In this document: in pieces, positions 54,743-63,709 of the stretch
Numbering within the stretch: position 1 is the first letter of the stretch
Layout: each line of letters opens with the position of its first letter
Source of the DNA: Bradyrhizobium ottawaense
GTDB lineage: Bacteria; Pseudomonadota; Alphaproteobacteria; Rhizobiales; Xanthobacteraceae
DNA length: 64,000 bases
Direction of reading: 5' to 3'
NCBI RefSeq assembly: GCF_002278135.3
Contig: NZ_CP029425.2
Location: 4,130,001-4,194,000 of the forward strand
The notes under the pieces: model-generated
Told to the model about the DNA's origin: nothing
Seen by the model: the letters and a program-made list of their open reading frames with translations, nothing else
Databases searched by the model: none
Position numbers and translations under genes: made by a program

Positions 54743-55921
54743 TTACCGTGCCGCCAGATCCGCCAGATGAGCGATCAGCCGATCGATCTCGGCTTCCGTG
54801 TTGTAATAATGCGGCGATGCCCGCACGACATGCGGCAAGGCGCGAAGTTCGGCATCGATGCGCGTGCTCGACGGATCTGAAGCGCCGATGGTGATGCCTG
54901 CTGCAGCGGCACTGGCGACAACGGCGTCCGCCTCGTGCCCGTCCAGCGTGAAGCTGACGATGGCACCCGGCGCGCGTCCGAGGTCGCGAATGGTGATGCC
55001 GGGAAGGGCCGCGAGGCCGTTGCGAAGACGGCCGGCAAGCATTCGGCAGCGTTGTTCGATCGGAGCGATGCCGATCTCCAGGGCGTAGTCGACGGCGGCG
55101 CCGAGGCCCAGCCGGGCCGCGTAATTGTTCTCCCAGGTCTCGAAGCGGCGTGCATCGTCGCGAAGCCGATATTCATCGCGCGAGACCCAGGGCGCGGCGA
55201 AGTGATCGATCATCGGCGGCTCGAGCCGTTGCAGCAGTGCGCGGCGAACGTAGAGAAAGCCGGTGCCGCGCGGGCCGCGCAGGAATTTGCGACCCGTGGC
55301 CGACAGCATGTCACAGCCGATGGCTTCGACGTCGACCGTCATCTGGCCGACCGCCTGGCAGGCGTCGAGCAGATAGGGAATGCCGCGTGCCCGCGCGATC
55401 TTGCCGACCGCTGCCGCCGGATTGACCAGTCCGCCATTGGTCGGGACCCAGGTGATCGCGATGAGCTTTACGCGCTCATCGATCATGCGCTCGAGCGCGT
55501 CAACGTCGAGCTCGCCGCTGGCATCGCTCGGCACGACGTCGATCGTCGCGCCGGTCCTCTTGGAGACCTGTAAGAACGCGACATAATTGGCCGCGTATTC
55601 CGCCTCAGCAGTCAGGATGCGGTCACCCTTGCGAAACGGAAGCGCGTAGAACGCCATCTGCCAGGCGACCGTCGCGTTCTCCACGAGCGCGATCTCGTCG
55701 GGTGCGGCATTCAGCAGACGCGCCACCGAGCCGTAGACCGCTTCGAGCCGGTCGGTCTCGCGATCCGCGGCCGCATAGCCTCCGATCTCGCTTTCCAGAT
55801 CGATATGCTGCTTCATCGCCGCGACAACGGAAGTCGGCATGAGCGCCGCCCCCGCATTGTGGAGATACGCGAGCCGACTGGCGGCCGGTGTGTCAGACCG
55901 AATCTGGTCGATGTCGATCAC
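54743..55921 (-). CDS. Class V aminotransferase family PLP enzyme
   Basis: 392-residue fold-type I enzyme. The PLP lysine is in SATGRKFLRGPRGTGFLYV, the phosphate and ring contacts include AITWVPTNGGLVNP and PYLLDACQAVGQM, and the C-terminal small domain ends in RASPHYYNTEAEIDRLI. It resembles isopenicillin-epimerase or cysteine-desulfurase-like members; the substrate is unknown. GTG at 55921 is chosen because GTGGAGG lies five bases upstream; an ATG at 55954 would add 11 residues but has no ribosome site. Confidence 0.87.
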   Translation of the reverse strand: MIDIDQIRSDTPAASRLAYLHNAGAALMPTSVVAAMKQHIDLESEIGGYAAADRETDRLEAVYGSVARLLNAAPDEIALVENATVAWQMAFYALPFRKGDRILTAEAEYAANYVAFLQVSKRTGATIDVVPSDASGELDVDALERMIDERVKLIAITWVPTNGGLVNPAAAVGKIARARGIPYLLDACQAVGQMTVDVEAIGCDMLSATGRKFLRGPRGTGFLYVRRALLQRLEPPMIDHFAAPWVSRDEYRLRDDARRFETWENNYAARLGLGAAVDYALEIGIAPIEQRCRMLAGRLRNGLAALPGITIRDLGRAPGAIVSFTLDGHEADAVVASAAAAGITIGASDPSSTRIDAELRALPHVVRASPHYYNTEAEIDRLIAHLADLAAR

Positions 55922-56012
55922 CAACGCCTCCACTTCTCGCGATCCCTCATGCATGAATTAGACGCGCCGAAGGGGCCGAGCAAGACGTCAGGCCAGGGAC
56001 GTCGGCTGGATT

Positions 56013-56567
56013 TCAGATGCAGAGGCCGAGCAGCTTGACGTGGCAGTTGCTCGATTTGGGCTTGCTTGCGGGCGCAGCTTCCCGCTTCACGGCAATTTGG
56101 GGCTCCTTGTTCTTCTTGCCCTTGCCCTTCGGCTCATAATCGCCGGCGATCACCATGGCCCAATAGGTGCGCTTGCCGCTGGCATTCCTCGCGCTGGCGA
56201 TGCCGACGCGGGAGGCGTTGTGCAGCAACAGGTTCTTGCGGTGCCCGGACGAGTCGATCCACTGTCCCAGGGTCTTCTCGAAATTGTCGTAGCCGTAGGC
56301 GATGTTCTCGGCGGCGCGGCCCGCGCCGGCGGGCGCGACGCGGCGATTGAAGGGGCCGAGTGCGTCGTGACTGAGGTCATCTTTCGCCGCCATCGCGCGG
56401 GCCTGGTCCATGGCGATGCGGTCGAGGGTGGAATCGCGGACGACGCGAACTTCACCGTGCTTGAGGCGGAAGCTGGAGATCAGCTCGGCCGGGGTCTCGG
56501 CCATTGCGGGCGCGGCCGCCAGCAGCAGAAGGCCGGCAATCAGGCCGCCCACCAGATGATGCATCAT
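56013..56567 (-). CDS. Secreted CAP-domain protein
   Basis: 184-residue secreted protein. The signal peptide is MMHHLVGGLIAGLLLLAAAP, cleaved after AMA. The CAP/SCP domain includes DSTLDRIAMDQARAMAAKDD, the YxxFxxxLGQWIDSSGHRKN block and LLHNASRVGIASA, with the His and Glu of the CAP tetrad visible (SHD, AAENIAYG, SGHRKN). The C-terminal tail is Lys-rich and carries two Cys (NCHVKLLGLC). Function of bacterial CAP proteins is largely unknown. AGGGGA precedes the tandem ATGs. Confidence 0.88.
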   Translation of the reverse strand: MMHHLVGGLIAGLLLLAAAPAMAETPAELISSFRLKHGEVRVVRDSTLDRIAMDQARAMAAKDDLSHDALGPFNRRVAPAGAGRAAENIAYGYDNFEKTLGQWIDSSGHRKNLLLHNASRVGIASARNASGKRTYWAMVIAGDYEPKGKGKKNKEPQIAVKREAAPASKPKSSNCHVKLLGLCI

Positions 56568-56657
56568 CGTCCCCTGAGCGCCCATGACCCCGCCGCGCCT
56601 GCCTTGTCCGACCGCTTCTCTATCGCCAATGTGGACGCTTCAAGGCGAGGGGGGCCG

Positions 56658-57752
56658 TCAGTGAGTTGGCAGATCCGCCTCGAAGTTGAAGCGGTCGCGC
56701 AGATTTTTTCGCTGTTCCAGGATGTCCTTGAGGAAAGCTCGGTCCTGGTCGTTCTTCATCATCGGCTCGATCAGGTCGAGCTGGTTCATGGCAACCAGTT
56801 GCAGGATCTCGGTGCGCGGCTTGCCGCCGGCGTCGCGCGGCAGCGCGTGCACCACTTGGATGTGCTCCGGCGGTTTCGGCCCCTTTGCGGCCGCAAGCTC
56901 GTTCCGCAACTGGCCTTCGAGCGTGGCCTGGTCGGCTTCGACGAAGGCATAGAGCCCGACGCCCGAGCGGCGGTCCGCGAAAGCCACGATGGCGGTGTCG
57001 CGCACGGCCGGGTTTTTGCGGATCAGCTCGGTCAGCACCGGCGCGTCATTCACGAGCCTGCGGCCGCCGCCCTCGCGATCGGTGAAGTTGAACAGGCCGC
57101 GCGTGATCGCGCGGTAGATCTTCTTGCCGGTGACAAGCCACAGGCTGGCGGCAAATGACTTCTTCGCAAGGATCTTTCGCTCGCGCGGCGTCAGCGCCTC
57201 AGGTGCGTAGGAGCGCTTGTGTTTGAGCAGATGCCGGAGGTCTTCATAGGCCAGGATGCGATAGAGCCGGCCGCGCCGTGCAAAGCAGGCGGCGAGCTGG
57301 AAGTCGGTGACATAGGCGAGGCCGTCGCGGCCGACCAGCCAGTTCTGTTCCTTGGCAAGATCGTTGTGGCAGATACCGGCGCGGCGCAGCCGGCGCAGGG
57401 CCGCCTTGGCCGAGCGGAAATAGGCGAGGTCGCCATGCGGCTTTGCCAGATGCAAAGCGACGCCGTCGACGAAGCCGCGCACCAGCGCACGGCGTCCGGC
57501 CCACAGCAGCTCCGGACCAACGTTGAGGCCTTTGGCGAGCGCCAGAGCGTGCTTCTCGCGGGCGAACAGATGGCGCGCCAGGAGAAACGACCACCACGGC
57601 ACCTCGTCGAGCCGGCGCAGCACGGCATCGACCTCGCCGCTCTCGCCGCGGAAGCGCCCGCGCTCGACGGTCGAGAACACGTCGCGCTTGAGCAGAACGC
57701 CCTCGGTCCAGCGCGCCGAGAGCGTCGCGGCGTCGTCTTTGGGGAGGCTCAT
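56658..57752 (-). CDS. Bud32/RIO-like kinase fused to an acyl-adenylate-synthetase C-terminal domain
   Basis: 364-residue two-domain protein. The N-terminal kinase-like domain (about 1-235) has the catalytic loop ICHNDLAKEQNWLV (HxD...N) and YVTDFQLA in place of DFG, in the manner of RIO, Bud32 or lipopolysaccharide kinases; a Gly-rich loop is not evident. The C-terminal domain (about 240-340) resembles the AMP-binding enzyme C-domain: LTELIRKNPAVRDTAIVAFA, then PEHIQVVHALPRDAGGKPRT with the lysine of that fold. The large adenylation domain is absent. Starts 7 bp after trmFO and is likely in its operon. Function unknown. Confidence 0.75.
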   Translation of the reverse strand: MSLPKDDAATLSARWTEGVLLKRDVFSTVERGRFRGESGEVDAVLRRLDEVPWWSFLLARHLFAREKHALALAKGLNVGPELLWAGRRALVRGFVDGVALHLAKPHGDLAYFRSAKAALRRLRRAGICHNDLAKEQNWLVGRDGLAYVTDFQLAACFARRGRLYRILAYEDLRHLLKHKRSYAPEALTPRERKILAKKSFAASLWLVTGKKIYRAITRGLFNFTDREGGGRRLVNDAPVLTELIRKNPAVRDTAIVAFADRRSGVGLYAFVEADQATLEGQLRNELAAAKGPKPPEHIQVVHALPRDAGGKPRTEILQLVAMNQLDLIEPMMKNDQDRAFLKDILEQRKNLRDRFNFEADLPTH

Positions 57753-57759
57753 CGCAAAC

Positions 57760-59187
57760 TCACGCGGCTGCGGCAATGCGCAAATGATCGGCGATCCAGC
57801 GATCGAGATCGGCGAGTGCCAGTGCGCTCATCGCCTGCTTCTTGGCCACCGTCTTCTCGTTACCGCGCAGGCGCGTGCCGTCGGGTTTCTTCGTCGGCGC
57901 GGTCGCAAGCGGTGGGAATAGACCGAAATTGATGTTCATCGGCTGGAACGACCGTGTGCCGGGCTCGATGGTCTCGATATGGCCGCCGGTGATGTGGCCG
58001 AGCAGCGATCCGAGCGCGGTCGTGCCAGGCGGGCTGACAAGCGTCTCGCCGCGCGCGTCCGCGGCTGCATAGAGACCGGCGATCAGGCCGACGCTGGCCG
58101 ATTCCACATAGCCCTCGCAGCCCGTCATCTGGCCGGCGAAGCGCAGCCGCGGCTGCGCGCGCAGGCGCAGCTGACCGTCGAGAAGCTTTGGCGAGTTCAG
58201 GAAGGTGTTGCGATGCAGGCCGCCGAGGCGGGCGAACTCGGCCTTCGCCAGCCCGGGAATGGTGCGGAAGATGCGCTGCTGCTCGCCATACTTCAGCTTC
58301 GTCTGGAAGCCGACGATGTTGTAGAGCGTGCCGAGCTTGTTGTCCTGGCGCAGCTGTACGATCGCGTAGGCTTTGGTCGTGGGATCGTGCGGGTTGGTGA
58401 GGCCGACCGGCTTCATCGGGCCGTGGCGCAAAGTCTCGGGGCCGCGCTCCGCCATCACTTCGATCGGCAGACAGCCGTCGAAATAGGGTGTGTTGGTCTC
58501 CCACTCCTTGAACTCGGTCTTCTCGCCGGCGATGAGCGCAGCGACGAAGCCGTCATACTGCTCCTTGGTCATCGGGCAGTTGATGTAGTCCGCGCCGGTA
58601 CCGCCGGGGCCGACCTTGTCGTAGCGCGACTGAAACCAGGCCACCGACATGTCGATGGATTCACGATGCACGATCGGCGCGATCGCGTCGAAGAAGGCGA
58701 GCGCGTTCTCGTCGGTCAGCTCGCGGATGGCATCGGCTAGTGGAGCGGAGGTGAGGGGACCGGTTGCAACGATGACGTTGCTCCAATCGGCCGGCGGCAG
58801 GCCCTTGACCTCGCCACGGGCGATCTGGATCAGGGGATGGTCGTTCAGCGCCTTGGTGACGGCCGCGGAGAAGCCGTCGCGGTCGACGGCGAGAGCGCCG
58901 CCAGCAGGCACCTGGTTGGCGTCGGCTGCACGCATGACCAGCGAATCGAGCCGGCGCATTTCGGCATGCAGCAGGCCGACGGCGTTGTTGGCGGCGTCGT
59001 CCGAGCGGAACGAATTGGAGCAGACGAGCTCTGCGAGCCCGTCGGTGCGGTGCGCTTCGGTCATGCGGGTCGGTCGCATCTCGTGCAGCACCACGGGCAC
59101 GCCGGCCTTGGCCACCTGCCAGGCGGCTTCAGAGCCGGCAAGGCCGGCGCCGATCACGTGCACGATGTTGGATTGAGGTCCTGTCAT
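57760..59187 (-). CDS. trmFO: tRNA uracil-54 C5-methyltransferase, folate/FAD-dependent (TrmFO)
   Basis: 475-residue flavoprotein that methylates U54 of tRNA using methylenetetrahydrofolate. The FAD motif is [16 protein letters not shown] at the N-terminus, with [29 protein letters not shown] and a later [20 protein letters not shown] that are family hallmarks. The C-terminal region holds [10 protein letters not shown]. It is the first gene of the trmFO-kinase unit, with DUF1127 further upstream on the same strand. Confidence 0.96.
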   Translation of the reverse strand: MTGPQSNIVHVIGAGLAGSEAAWQVAKAGVPVVLHEMRPTRMTEAHRTDGLAELVCSNSFRSDDAANNAVGLLHAEMRRLDSLVMRAADANQVPAGGALAVDRDGFSAAVTKALNDHPLIQIARGEVKGLPPADWSNVIVATGPLTSAPLADAIRELTDENALAFFDAIAPIVHRESIDMSVAWFQSRYDKVGPGGTGADYINCPMTKEQYDGFVAALIAGEKTEFKEWETNTPYFDGCLPIEVMAERGPETLRHGPMKPVGLTNPHDPTTKAYAIVQLRQDNKLGTLYNIVGFQTKLKYGEQQRIFRTIPGLAKAEFARLGGLHRNTFLNSPKLLDGQLRLRAQPRLRFAGQMTGCEGYVESASVGLIAGLYAAADARGETLVSPPGTTALGSLLGHITGGHIETIEPGTRSFQPMNINFGLFPPLATAPTKKPDGTRLRGNEKTVAKKQAMSALALADLDRWIADHLRIAAAA

Positions 59188-59261
59188 GGGGCGGACAGGT
59201 AGCGCTTTTCGGCGGGGAGTGGAATCGCCGAGATCGAGTTTTCTGCCGCTAGATGCGACAA

Positions 59262-59280
59262 CGCCCGCACGAGGCGGGCG
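59262..59280 (-). terminator. Hairpin after the DUF1127 gene
   Basis: CGCCCGC and GCGGGCG form a 7-bp perfect stem with a 5-base loop, located 37 bp past the DUF1127 stop on the minus strand. Only TTGT follows, so it is a moderate candidate. Confidence 0.5.
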
Positions 59281-59316
59281 CTATCGGTCCGTTCCGGTGG
59301 AAGGGCTGAAACGATA

Positions 59317-59469
59317 TCAGCCCTGATACTGACCGGCGGCAACGCGCGGGATGTCCGAGCGATCGAGGCCGATATCGGCCAGTTCGCGATCGCTGAGCTG
59401 GGACAGCTCGGCAACATTGCGCTGATAGTCCCGGAAGGCCTGGATCATGCGGATGAGCGAGAGCAGCAT
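59317..59469 (-). CDS. DUF1127 small protein
   Basis: 50-residue protein with the DUF1127 signature AELSQLSDRELADIGLDRSD preceded by LLSLIRMIQAFRDYQRNV. Such proteins are small Arg-rich regulators, often stress-induced; some have RNA- or phosphate-related roles in rhizobia (established for a few members only). ATG at 59469 lies behind GGAGACTACC. The longer frame upstream is not conserved. Confidence 0.88.
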   Translation of the reverse strand: MLLSLIRMIQAFRDYQRNVAELSQLSDRELADIGLDRSDIPRVAAGQYQG

Positions 59470-60122
59470 TGGTAGTCTCCTGTAGTTCGATTCAGCCCTT
59501 GCCCGGACTGCATCGTTGAAATGAATATAAGTGAGAGTGGTGCAGTGCGAAAGTTCCGATGTTGCGATGCAGCTAAGCGAGTAACGCATACCGTGGGTAA
59601 GGGACGCTTAACCTCTCACCAGTCCCGCCCAAGGCTTGGACGGTATGGACCGAATCTAGCGACAAACTCCCGTGAAATCACGGATTTAAGAGCTGTCGAT
59701 TGATCTCGATCATAGCCGAAATAGGTTGCATTCCTGTCACCGGCAAGTCGGACGCTCAGCTTCTATACCCAAGTCCGGCATGCGTGATTCGCATGAGACG
59801 AACCTCGCCGATCTGAATTTTAATTCACTTCTTGTAATGGTCCTAGGGGGCTTTGCCGGAGCAGGTTTGGCGACGAAATGCAGCGAACGGCCCATTCGCA
59901 CCCCACGATAACGCAGCGCACACACGCCGAGCGTGTGGCGATGATTACCGAGATGTAATGAAAATCAGAAATTTCGCATGCGGCTCTGCGTGGCGCGCAA
60001 CATCACGCAATTCTCGCGGGGAATTTATTGCGGCAAGTTGCCGCGTCCGGGGGAAAGTCGTGGTGCAGAGGCCGGCAATGTCGCCGGGTCTGTCCCAAGA
60101 TCAAGAGAAGGAAGGTAACGTC
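59470..60122. other. Gene-poor region between DUF1127 and a small secreted protein
   Basis: About 650 bp, AT-richer than its surroundings. The left half presumably holds the DUF1127 promoter and the right half that of the next gene (GAGAAGGAAGG near 60106 is its ribosome site). One possible short coding frame, 59780-59911 (43 codons, with a hydrophobic FNSLLVMVLGGFAGAGLA stretch), has no clear Shine-Dalgarno and is unproven. No tRNA or repeat was seen. Confidence 0.4.
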
Positions 60123-60386
60123 ATGACGAAGTTACTCGGGGTTATCGCAATCGCCGCCGTCGCGTTCGCCGTCGCGCCGGCCCAGGCCGCCAAGCACGCC
60201 ACGGGCGGTTGCAGCTCGGCCAATCTGGAGAAGACGGAGACCGCGATCGAGAACATGGCCGACGGTGACAGCAAGTTTGTGGCGCAGAAGGAGATCGCGG
60301 CTGCGCAGGATTCGCTGCTCAACGGCAAAATGGGCGCATGCGGCGCGCATCTGAACAAGGCGATGCACGCCACCATGGGCAAGTGA
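60123..60386 (+). CDS. Small secreted protein with two cysteines
   Basis: 87-residue protein with a signal peptide (TKLLGVIAIAAVAFAVAPAQ, cut after AQAA). The ~65-residue mature part holds GGCSSANLEKTETAIENMAD and CGAHLNKAMHATMGK; it looks helical with one possible disulfide. AAGGAAGGTAAC lies ahead of the ATG. It is convergent with the MltB-type gene across a strong hairpin. Function unknown. Confidence 0.75.
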   Translation: MTKLLGVIAIAAVAFAVAPAQAAKHATGGCSSANLEKTETAIENMADGDSKFVAQKEIAAAQDSLLNGKMGACGAHLNKAMHATMGK

Positions 60387-60405
60387 TGGGTAGGTAGCAC
60401 AAGAG

Positions 60406-60432
60406 AGGGCCGGTCGCCGGGCGATCGGCCCT
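60406..60432. terminator. Bidirectional terminator hairpin
   Basis: AGGGCCGGTCG and CGATCGGCCCT pair in an 11-bp stem (one G-U) around CCGGG, placed between two convergent genes. There is no strong T-tract on the plus strand; the minus strand reads CTCTCTT after the stem. Confidence 0.65.
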
Positions 60433-60452
60433 ACGCGTTTGTTGATGGGTGT

Positions 60453-61277
60453 TTAGGGGGCGCGCGCCAGCTGGGTGGCGAAATAGGCGACAGTCTTGGA
60501 ATAGACCTCGCTCTTGTTCCACTGCTGCAGCACCGCGAAATTCGGACTGCCCGGCTGCCAATCCTTGCCCTTTTGCCAGCCATAGCCGGCAAGATAATTG
60601 GCGGTGGAGGCGAGCACGTCGGGCGCGTTGTGCAGGAGGTCGCGCTTGCCGTTGCCGTCGAAATCGACGGCGTATTTCATCCAGGACGACGGCATGAACT
60701 GGGTCTGGCCGAGCTCGCCTGCCCAGGCGCCCTTCATCTCGGCTGGCACGAGATCGCCGCGCTGGACGATGCGCAGTGCGTCCAGCAGCTCGGCGCGAAA
60801 CTGCTCCGCGCGCCGGCAATCATAGGCCAGTGTTGCGAGTGAGCGGATCGTGCCGAACTTGCCGGTGTTGACGCCGAAATCGGTCTCCAGGCCCCAGATC
60901 GCGACCAGGACCTCGCCGGGAACGCCATAGGTCTGCTCGATGCGCGACAGCACCGAGCCGTACTGCTTCATCCTGTTGGAGCCGCGTTCCAGGCGCGGCG
61001 GCACCATGCGGCCGGAAAATTCCTCGAAGGTCTGGGCGAAGACCTTTTGCGAGCGGTCGCGGTTGAGCACGCTCTGATCGAGTGTCACGCCGGCGAGACC
61101 AGATGCAATGGCCTGCTGTGAAATGCCCTTGGCCGCAGCGTCGGTCTTGAAGTCCGCAAGCCAGGCATCGAAATTGCCCGAGCCGCAGGCAACCGCGGCG
61201 AACGCTGGCTGGGCGGACAGGATTGACGCGGAGAGAGCGAAGGCTGCGAGAGCGAGACGAGAAATCGTCGAGGTCAT
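60453..61277 (-). CDS. mltB: Membrane-bound-type lytic murein transglycosylase B
   Basis: 274-residue periplasmic transglycosylase of family 3. Signal peptide 1-27 (RLALAAFALSASILSAQPAF). Core blocks are FEEFSGRMVPPRLERGS, the catalytic glutamate in IWGLETDFG, then VNTGKFGTIRSLATLAYDCR, ELGQTQFMPSSWMKYAVDFD and LASTANYLAGYGWQKGKDW. It has no lipobox, so it may be soluble (SltB-like). ATG at 61277 follows AGGTC-type sequence weakly. A second transglycosylase beside the Slt-type at 14.5 kb. Confidence 0.9.
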   Translation of the reverse strand: MTSTISRLALAAFALSASILSAQPAFAAVACGSGNFDAWLADFKTDAAAKGISQQAIASGLAGVTLDQSVLNRDRSQKVFAQTFEEFSGRMVPPRLERGSNRMKQYGSVLSRIEQTYGVPGEVLVAIWGLETDFGVNTGKFGTIRSLATLAYDCRRAEQFRAELLDALRIVQRGDLVPAEMKGAWAGELGQTQFMPSSWMKYAVDFDGNGKRDLLHNAPDVLASTANYLAGYGWQKGKDWQPGSPNFAVLQQWNKSEVYSKTVAYFATQLARAP

Positions 61278-61405
61278 TCGAGGTAATGAATTCCGTGAAG
61301 CGATCTGGCCGGCCGGCAATCTCGATCGGAACCGCGGCCAAAGCAAGGCGTGCGACAGGCCGCGATCCTGCCCGAACCAGGGCAGGATCGCATGTCACGA
61401 TATCG

Positions 61406-62314
61406 TCAGGCGTCCGTCCTATTACGCCAGGGGAAGAGGTTGGCCGGGAAGTCGGCAGCCGGCTTGCGCGGACGATGCGGCGGGGGCGGCACCGGACGTG
61501 CACCGGGCTCCGAGACGATCACCTTGCGGTAGAGATGCCAGGTGGCATGGCCGAGCAGGGGGATCACCACGGCAAGGCCGAGGAACGCCGGGATCGTGCC
61601 GAGCGCGAGCAGGACCGCGACGATTACGCCCCAGGCCGCCATCGGCACCGGGTTCCTGGCGACCACGCGCAGCGAGGTGCTCATCGCCTCGAACGCGCCG
61701 GCATGGCGATCCAGCATCAAGGGGAACGACACGGCGCTGATGCACAGCGCGGCGAGCGCGAACAGGAAACCGACGCCGCAGCCGACCACGATCAGCCACC
61801 AGCCCTGCTGCGTCGTCAGCACGCGCGTCATGAAGTCCGAGAGTCCGGTCACGCCCTCATAGCCGAACGCCGCAACATAGATCGCCTGCGCGGTCGCAAC
61901 CCAGGTCACGAACAGCGCGAGCAGCAATGTGCCGAGGCCGAGCATCGCTCCGAACGAAGGCGAACGCAGCACCTCCATCGCATCCCAGGCGCTGGCTTCC
62001 TCATAGCGTTCGCGCCGGCTGGAGAGCTCGTAGAGACCGAGGGCCGCGAAGGGCCCGATCAGCGCGAAGCCGGCGGCCAGCGGAAACAACAGTGGCAGCA
62101 CCGAATAGCCCATCACCACGCGGGCGAGCACGAGGCCGAGCACCGGATAGATCACGCAGAGGATGATGGCGTGGCTCGGCACGGCCTTGAAATCTTCCCA
62201 GCCGCGCCTCAGCGCATCGTGCAGATCGGACAGCTGGAGGGTTCGGATCACCGGTCCAGCCGCATCAGTGGGCTGGGCCATCGTGGGGACATTGCCCTGG
62301 TAGAGTGTGGCCAT
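61406..62314 (-). CDS. DUF2189-type integral membrane protein
   Basis: 302-residue polytopic protein. After a soluble N-terminal 35 residues (LQLSDLHDALRRGWEDFK) come about six TM segments, including FPLAAGFALIGPFAALGLYE, the family marker FALIGPFA. A Pro/Arg-rich C-terminal tail follows (PPPPHRPRKP). The layout matches the DUF2189 family, whose function is unknown. ATG at 62314 follows GGGAGCTAGCG. Divergent from the DUF3597 gene. Confidence 0.85.
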   Translation of the reverse strand: MATLYQGNVPTMAQPTDAAGPVIRTLQLSDLHDALRRGWEDFKAVPSHAIILCVIYPVLGLVLARVVMGYSVLPLLFPLAAGFALIGPFAALGLYELSSRRERYEEASAWDAMEVLRSPSFGAMLGLGTLLLALFVTWVATAQAIYVAAFGYEGVTGLSDFMTRVLTTQQGWWLIVVGCGVGFLFALAALCISAVSFPLMLDRHAGAFEAMSTSLRVVARNPVPMAAWGVIVAVLLALGTIPAFLGLAVVIPLLGHATWHLYRKVIVSEPGARPVPPPPHRPRKPAADFPANLFPWRNRTDA

Positions 62315-62649
62315 GGTCGCTAGCTCCCTTGCCGAGCGGCCGAATTCGGCGCCGGCAAACGGCGCGAGCGGCCGCCATTCTCTGAAGTCCCGCGATCCCG
62401 ACCAGACGCGAATTCCGGATGACATCGCGAGCTGAGCTGGAAGCGTACGCCCATTTGCGAGTCCTGTCCCTCACGCTTGGGTGAAATTCGATGCCGCAGC
62501 GCAACTCGACGGTGTCATTCGGTCGTCATTTCGCCGCAGATAAGCTGATGCTGCGTGCTGGCTCGCGGAACTTTGCGGGCGCTACGCAGTAACTTGGTCT
62601 ATAAGTGCCACTCAAGGCCCTTCCAACGGATCCTTTTCGGGGAGCAGAC
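62315..62649. other. Gene-free divergent region
   Basis: 335 bp between the DUF2189 and DUF3597 starts. Promoters for both are presumed. GGTCTATAAGTG near 62600 resembles a -10 region ahead of DUF3597, and GGGGAG at 62639-62644 is its ribosome site. Nothing else was recognised. Confidence 0.35.
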
Positions 62650-63051
62650 ATGAGCATTTTCGGGAAAATCATGAGCGCGATCTTCGGCAGCCAGCCGGCT
62701 TCCGCCGCGCCCGCCGGTGGCGCAGCGCCGGGCAGTGCGCCCGCAGGGGCCGCGCCGGACGCTTCGGCTCCGGCAGGCGCGCCGATGGCCGCGGTCGACG
62801 TGGCAGCGATCGTCGACAAGGCGGTGGCCGCGCACAAGGGCGAGAAGCTGGAATGGCGTACCTCGATCGTCGACCTGATGAAGGCGCTCGACATCGATTC
62901 CAGCCTCGCTGCGCGCAAGGATCTCGCCAAGGAGCTCGGCTACAGCGGCGACATGAATGACTCTGCCAGCATGAACGTCTGGCTGCACAAGCAGGTGATG
63001 TCCAAGCTCGCCGCCAATGGCGGCAAGCTGCCGCCAGAGATCAAGCACTGA
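62650..63051 (+). CDS. DUF3597 protein
   Basis: 133-residue protein. The N-terminal MSIFGKIMSAIFG is amphipathic. An Ala/Gly/Pro-rich stretch follows (about 17-55). The C-terminal DUF3597 domain reads VDVAAIVDKAVAAHKGEKLE, then WRTSIVDLMKALDIDSSLAA, RKDLAKELGYSGDMNDSASM and NVWLHKQVMSKLAANGG. The fold resembles a small helical domain, often seen next to peptidoglycan-binding or LysM proteins; function unknown. A clear terminator follows. Confidence 0.88.
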   Translation: MSIFGKIMSAIFGSQPASAAPAGGAAPGSAPAGAAPDASAPAGAPMAAVDVAAIVDKAVAAHKGEKLEWRTSIVDLMKALDIDSSLAARKDLAKELGYSGDMNDSASMNVWLHKQVMSKLAANGGKLPPEIKH

Positions 63052-63086
63052 CTGCAAGCACTGATCGACCGCCGGTCGTGTCGCAA

Positions 63087-63112
63087 GGGCCCGCAGTCGC
63101 GCGGGCCCTTTT
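63087..63112 (+). terminator. Rho-independent terminator after DUF3597
   Basis: GGGCCCGC and GCGGGCCC form a perfect 8-bp stem with a 6-base loop, followed by TTTT. It lies 36 bp after the stop and also faces the convergent GNAT gene, whose last codons begin just beyond. Confidence 0.85.
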
Positions 63113-63116
63113 GCTT

Positions 63117-63392
63117 TCAGGCGACCAGATCCGCGTCCTCCGGATGCCTGTCGAGATAGTCGACGACGAAGCCGCAGCCGGCAATCACCTTGCGGCCGTC
63201 GCGCCGGATCAAATCCAGCGCGCCCTTGATCAGCTCGGAGGCGATGCCGCGGCCGCGCAGCGCGCGGGGCGTCTCGGTGTGGGTGATGATGACCGCCGTC
63301 GGGGTCAGCCGGTAATTGGCGAAGGCGACCTCGTTGCCAACATCGAATTCGAAGCGGCTCCTGTCCTTGTTGTCCCGTACCGATGCCACCAT
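63117..63392 (-). CDS. Short GNAT-family N-acetyltransferase
   Basis: 91-residue member of the short Gcn5-related acetyltransferases (YidJ/Gtn type). It reads RFEFDVGNEVAFANYRL, ITHTETPRALRGRGIASELI (acetyl-CoA pyrophosphate loop RGRGIA) and KVIAGCGFVVDYLDRHPED. Only the core fold is present, as is normal for this class. GGAAGG precedes ATG 63392; the open frame upstream is not conserved. Substrate unknown. Confidence 0.88.
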   Translation of the reverse strand: MVASVRDNKDRSRFEFDVGNEVAFANYRLTPTAVIITHTETPRALRGRGIASELIKGALDLIRRDGRKVIAGCGFVVDYLDRHPEDADLVA

Positions 63393-63709
63393 GCAAGATC
63401 CTTCCGCCGTGCGTCTGACGCGTTGATCTAGGAGCCCGTCCCCGTCCTTGGCAAGGCGCAGCCATGGGAGCTTGCCGCACGGCAGATATCTGCAAACGCG
63501 CGTGCCTGTAGCTGCAGCGCAGTACGAGAAGCCATCCTTGGTGAACACCACGCCGGCTCCAATAATTACCGGCGACACCCTTGCAAGTTCCACGGCGGCT
63601 CCCACGTCCTCTCAAGGACATACGCCCGAATGCGGCCGGCAGGGTCGCTAGACATTCGGAGTGTCATGATTGCCAGCCGCAGACGTATGCCTCTTTGCAG
63701 GAGGTTACG
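63393..63709. other. Gene-free region before SPW-repeat gene
   Basis: 317 bp with no recognised gene, repeat or RNA. It carries the presumed promoters of the divergent GNAT and SPW-repeat genes; GGAGG at 63700-63704 is the ribosome site of the latter. Confidence 0.35.
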
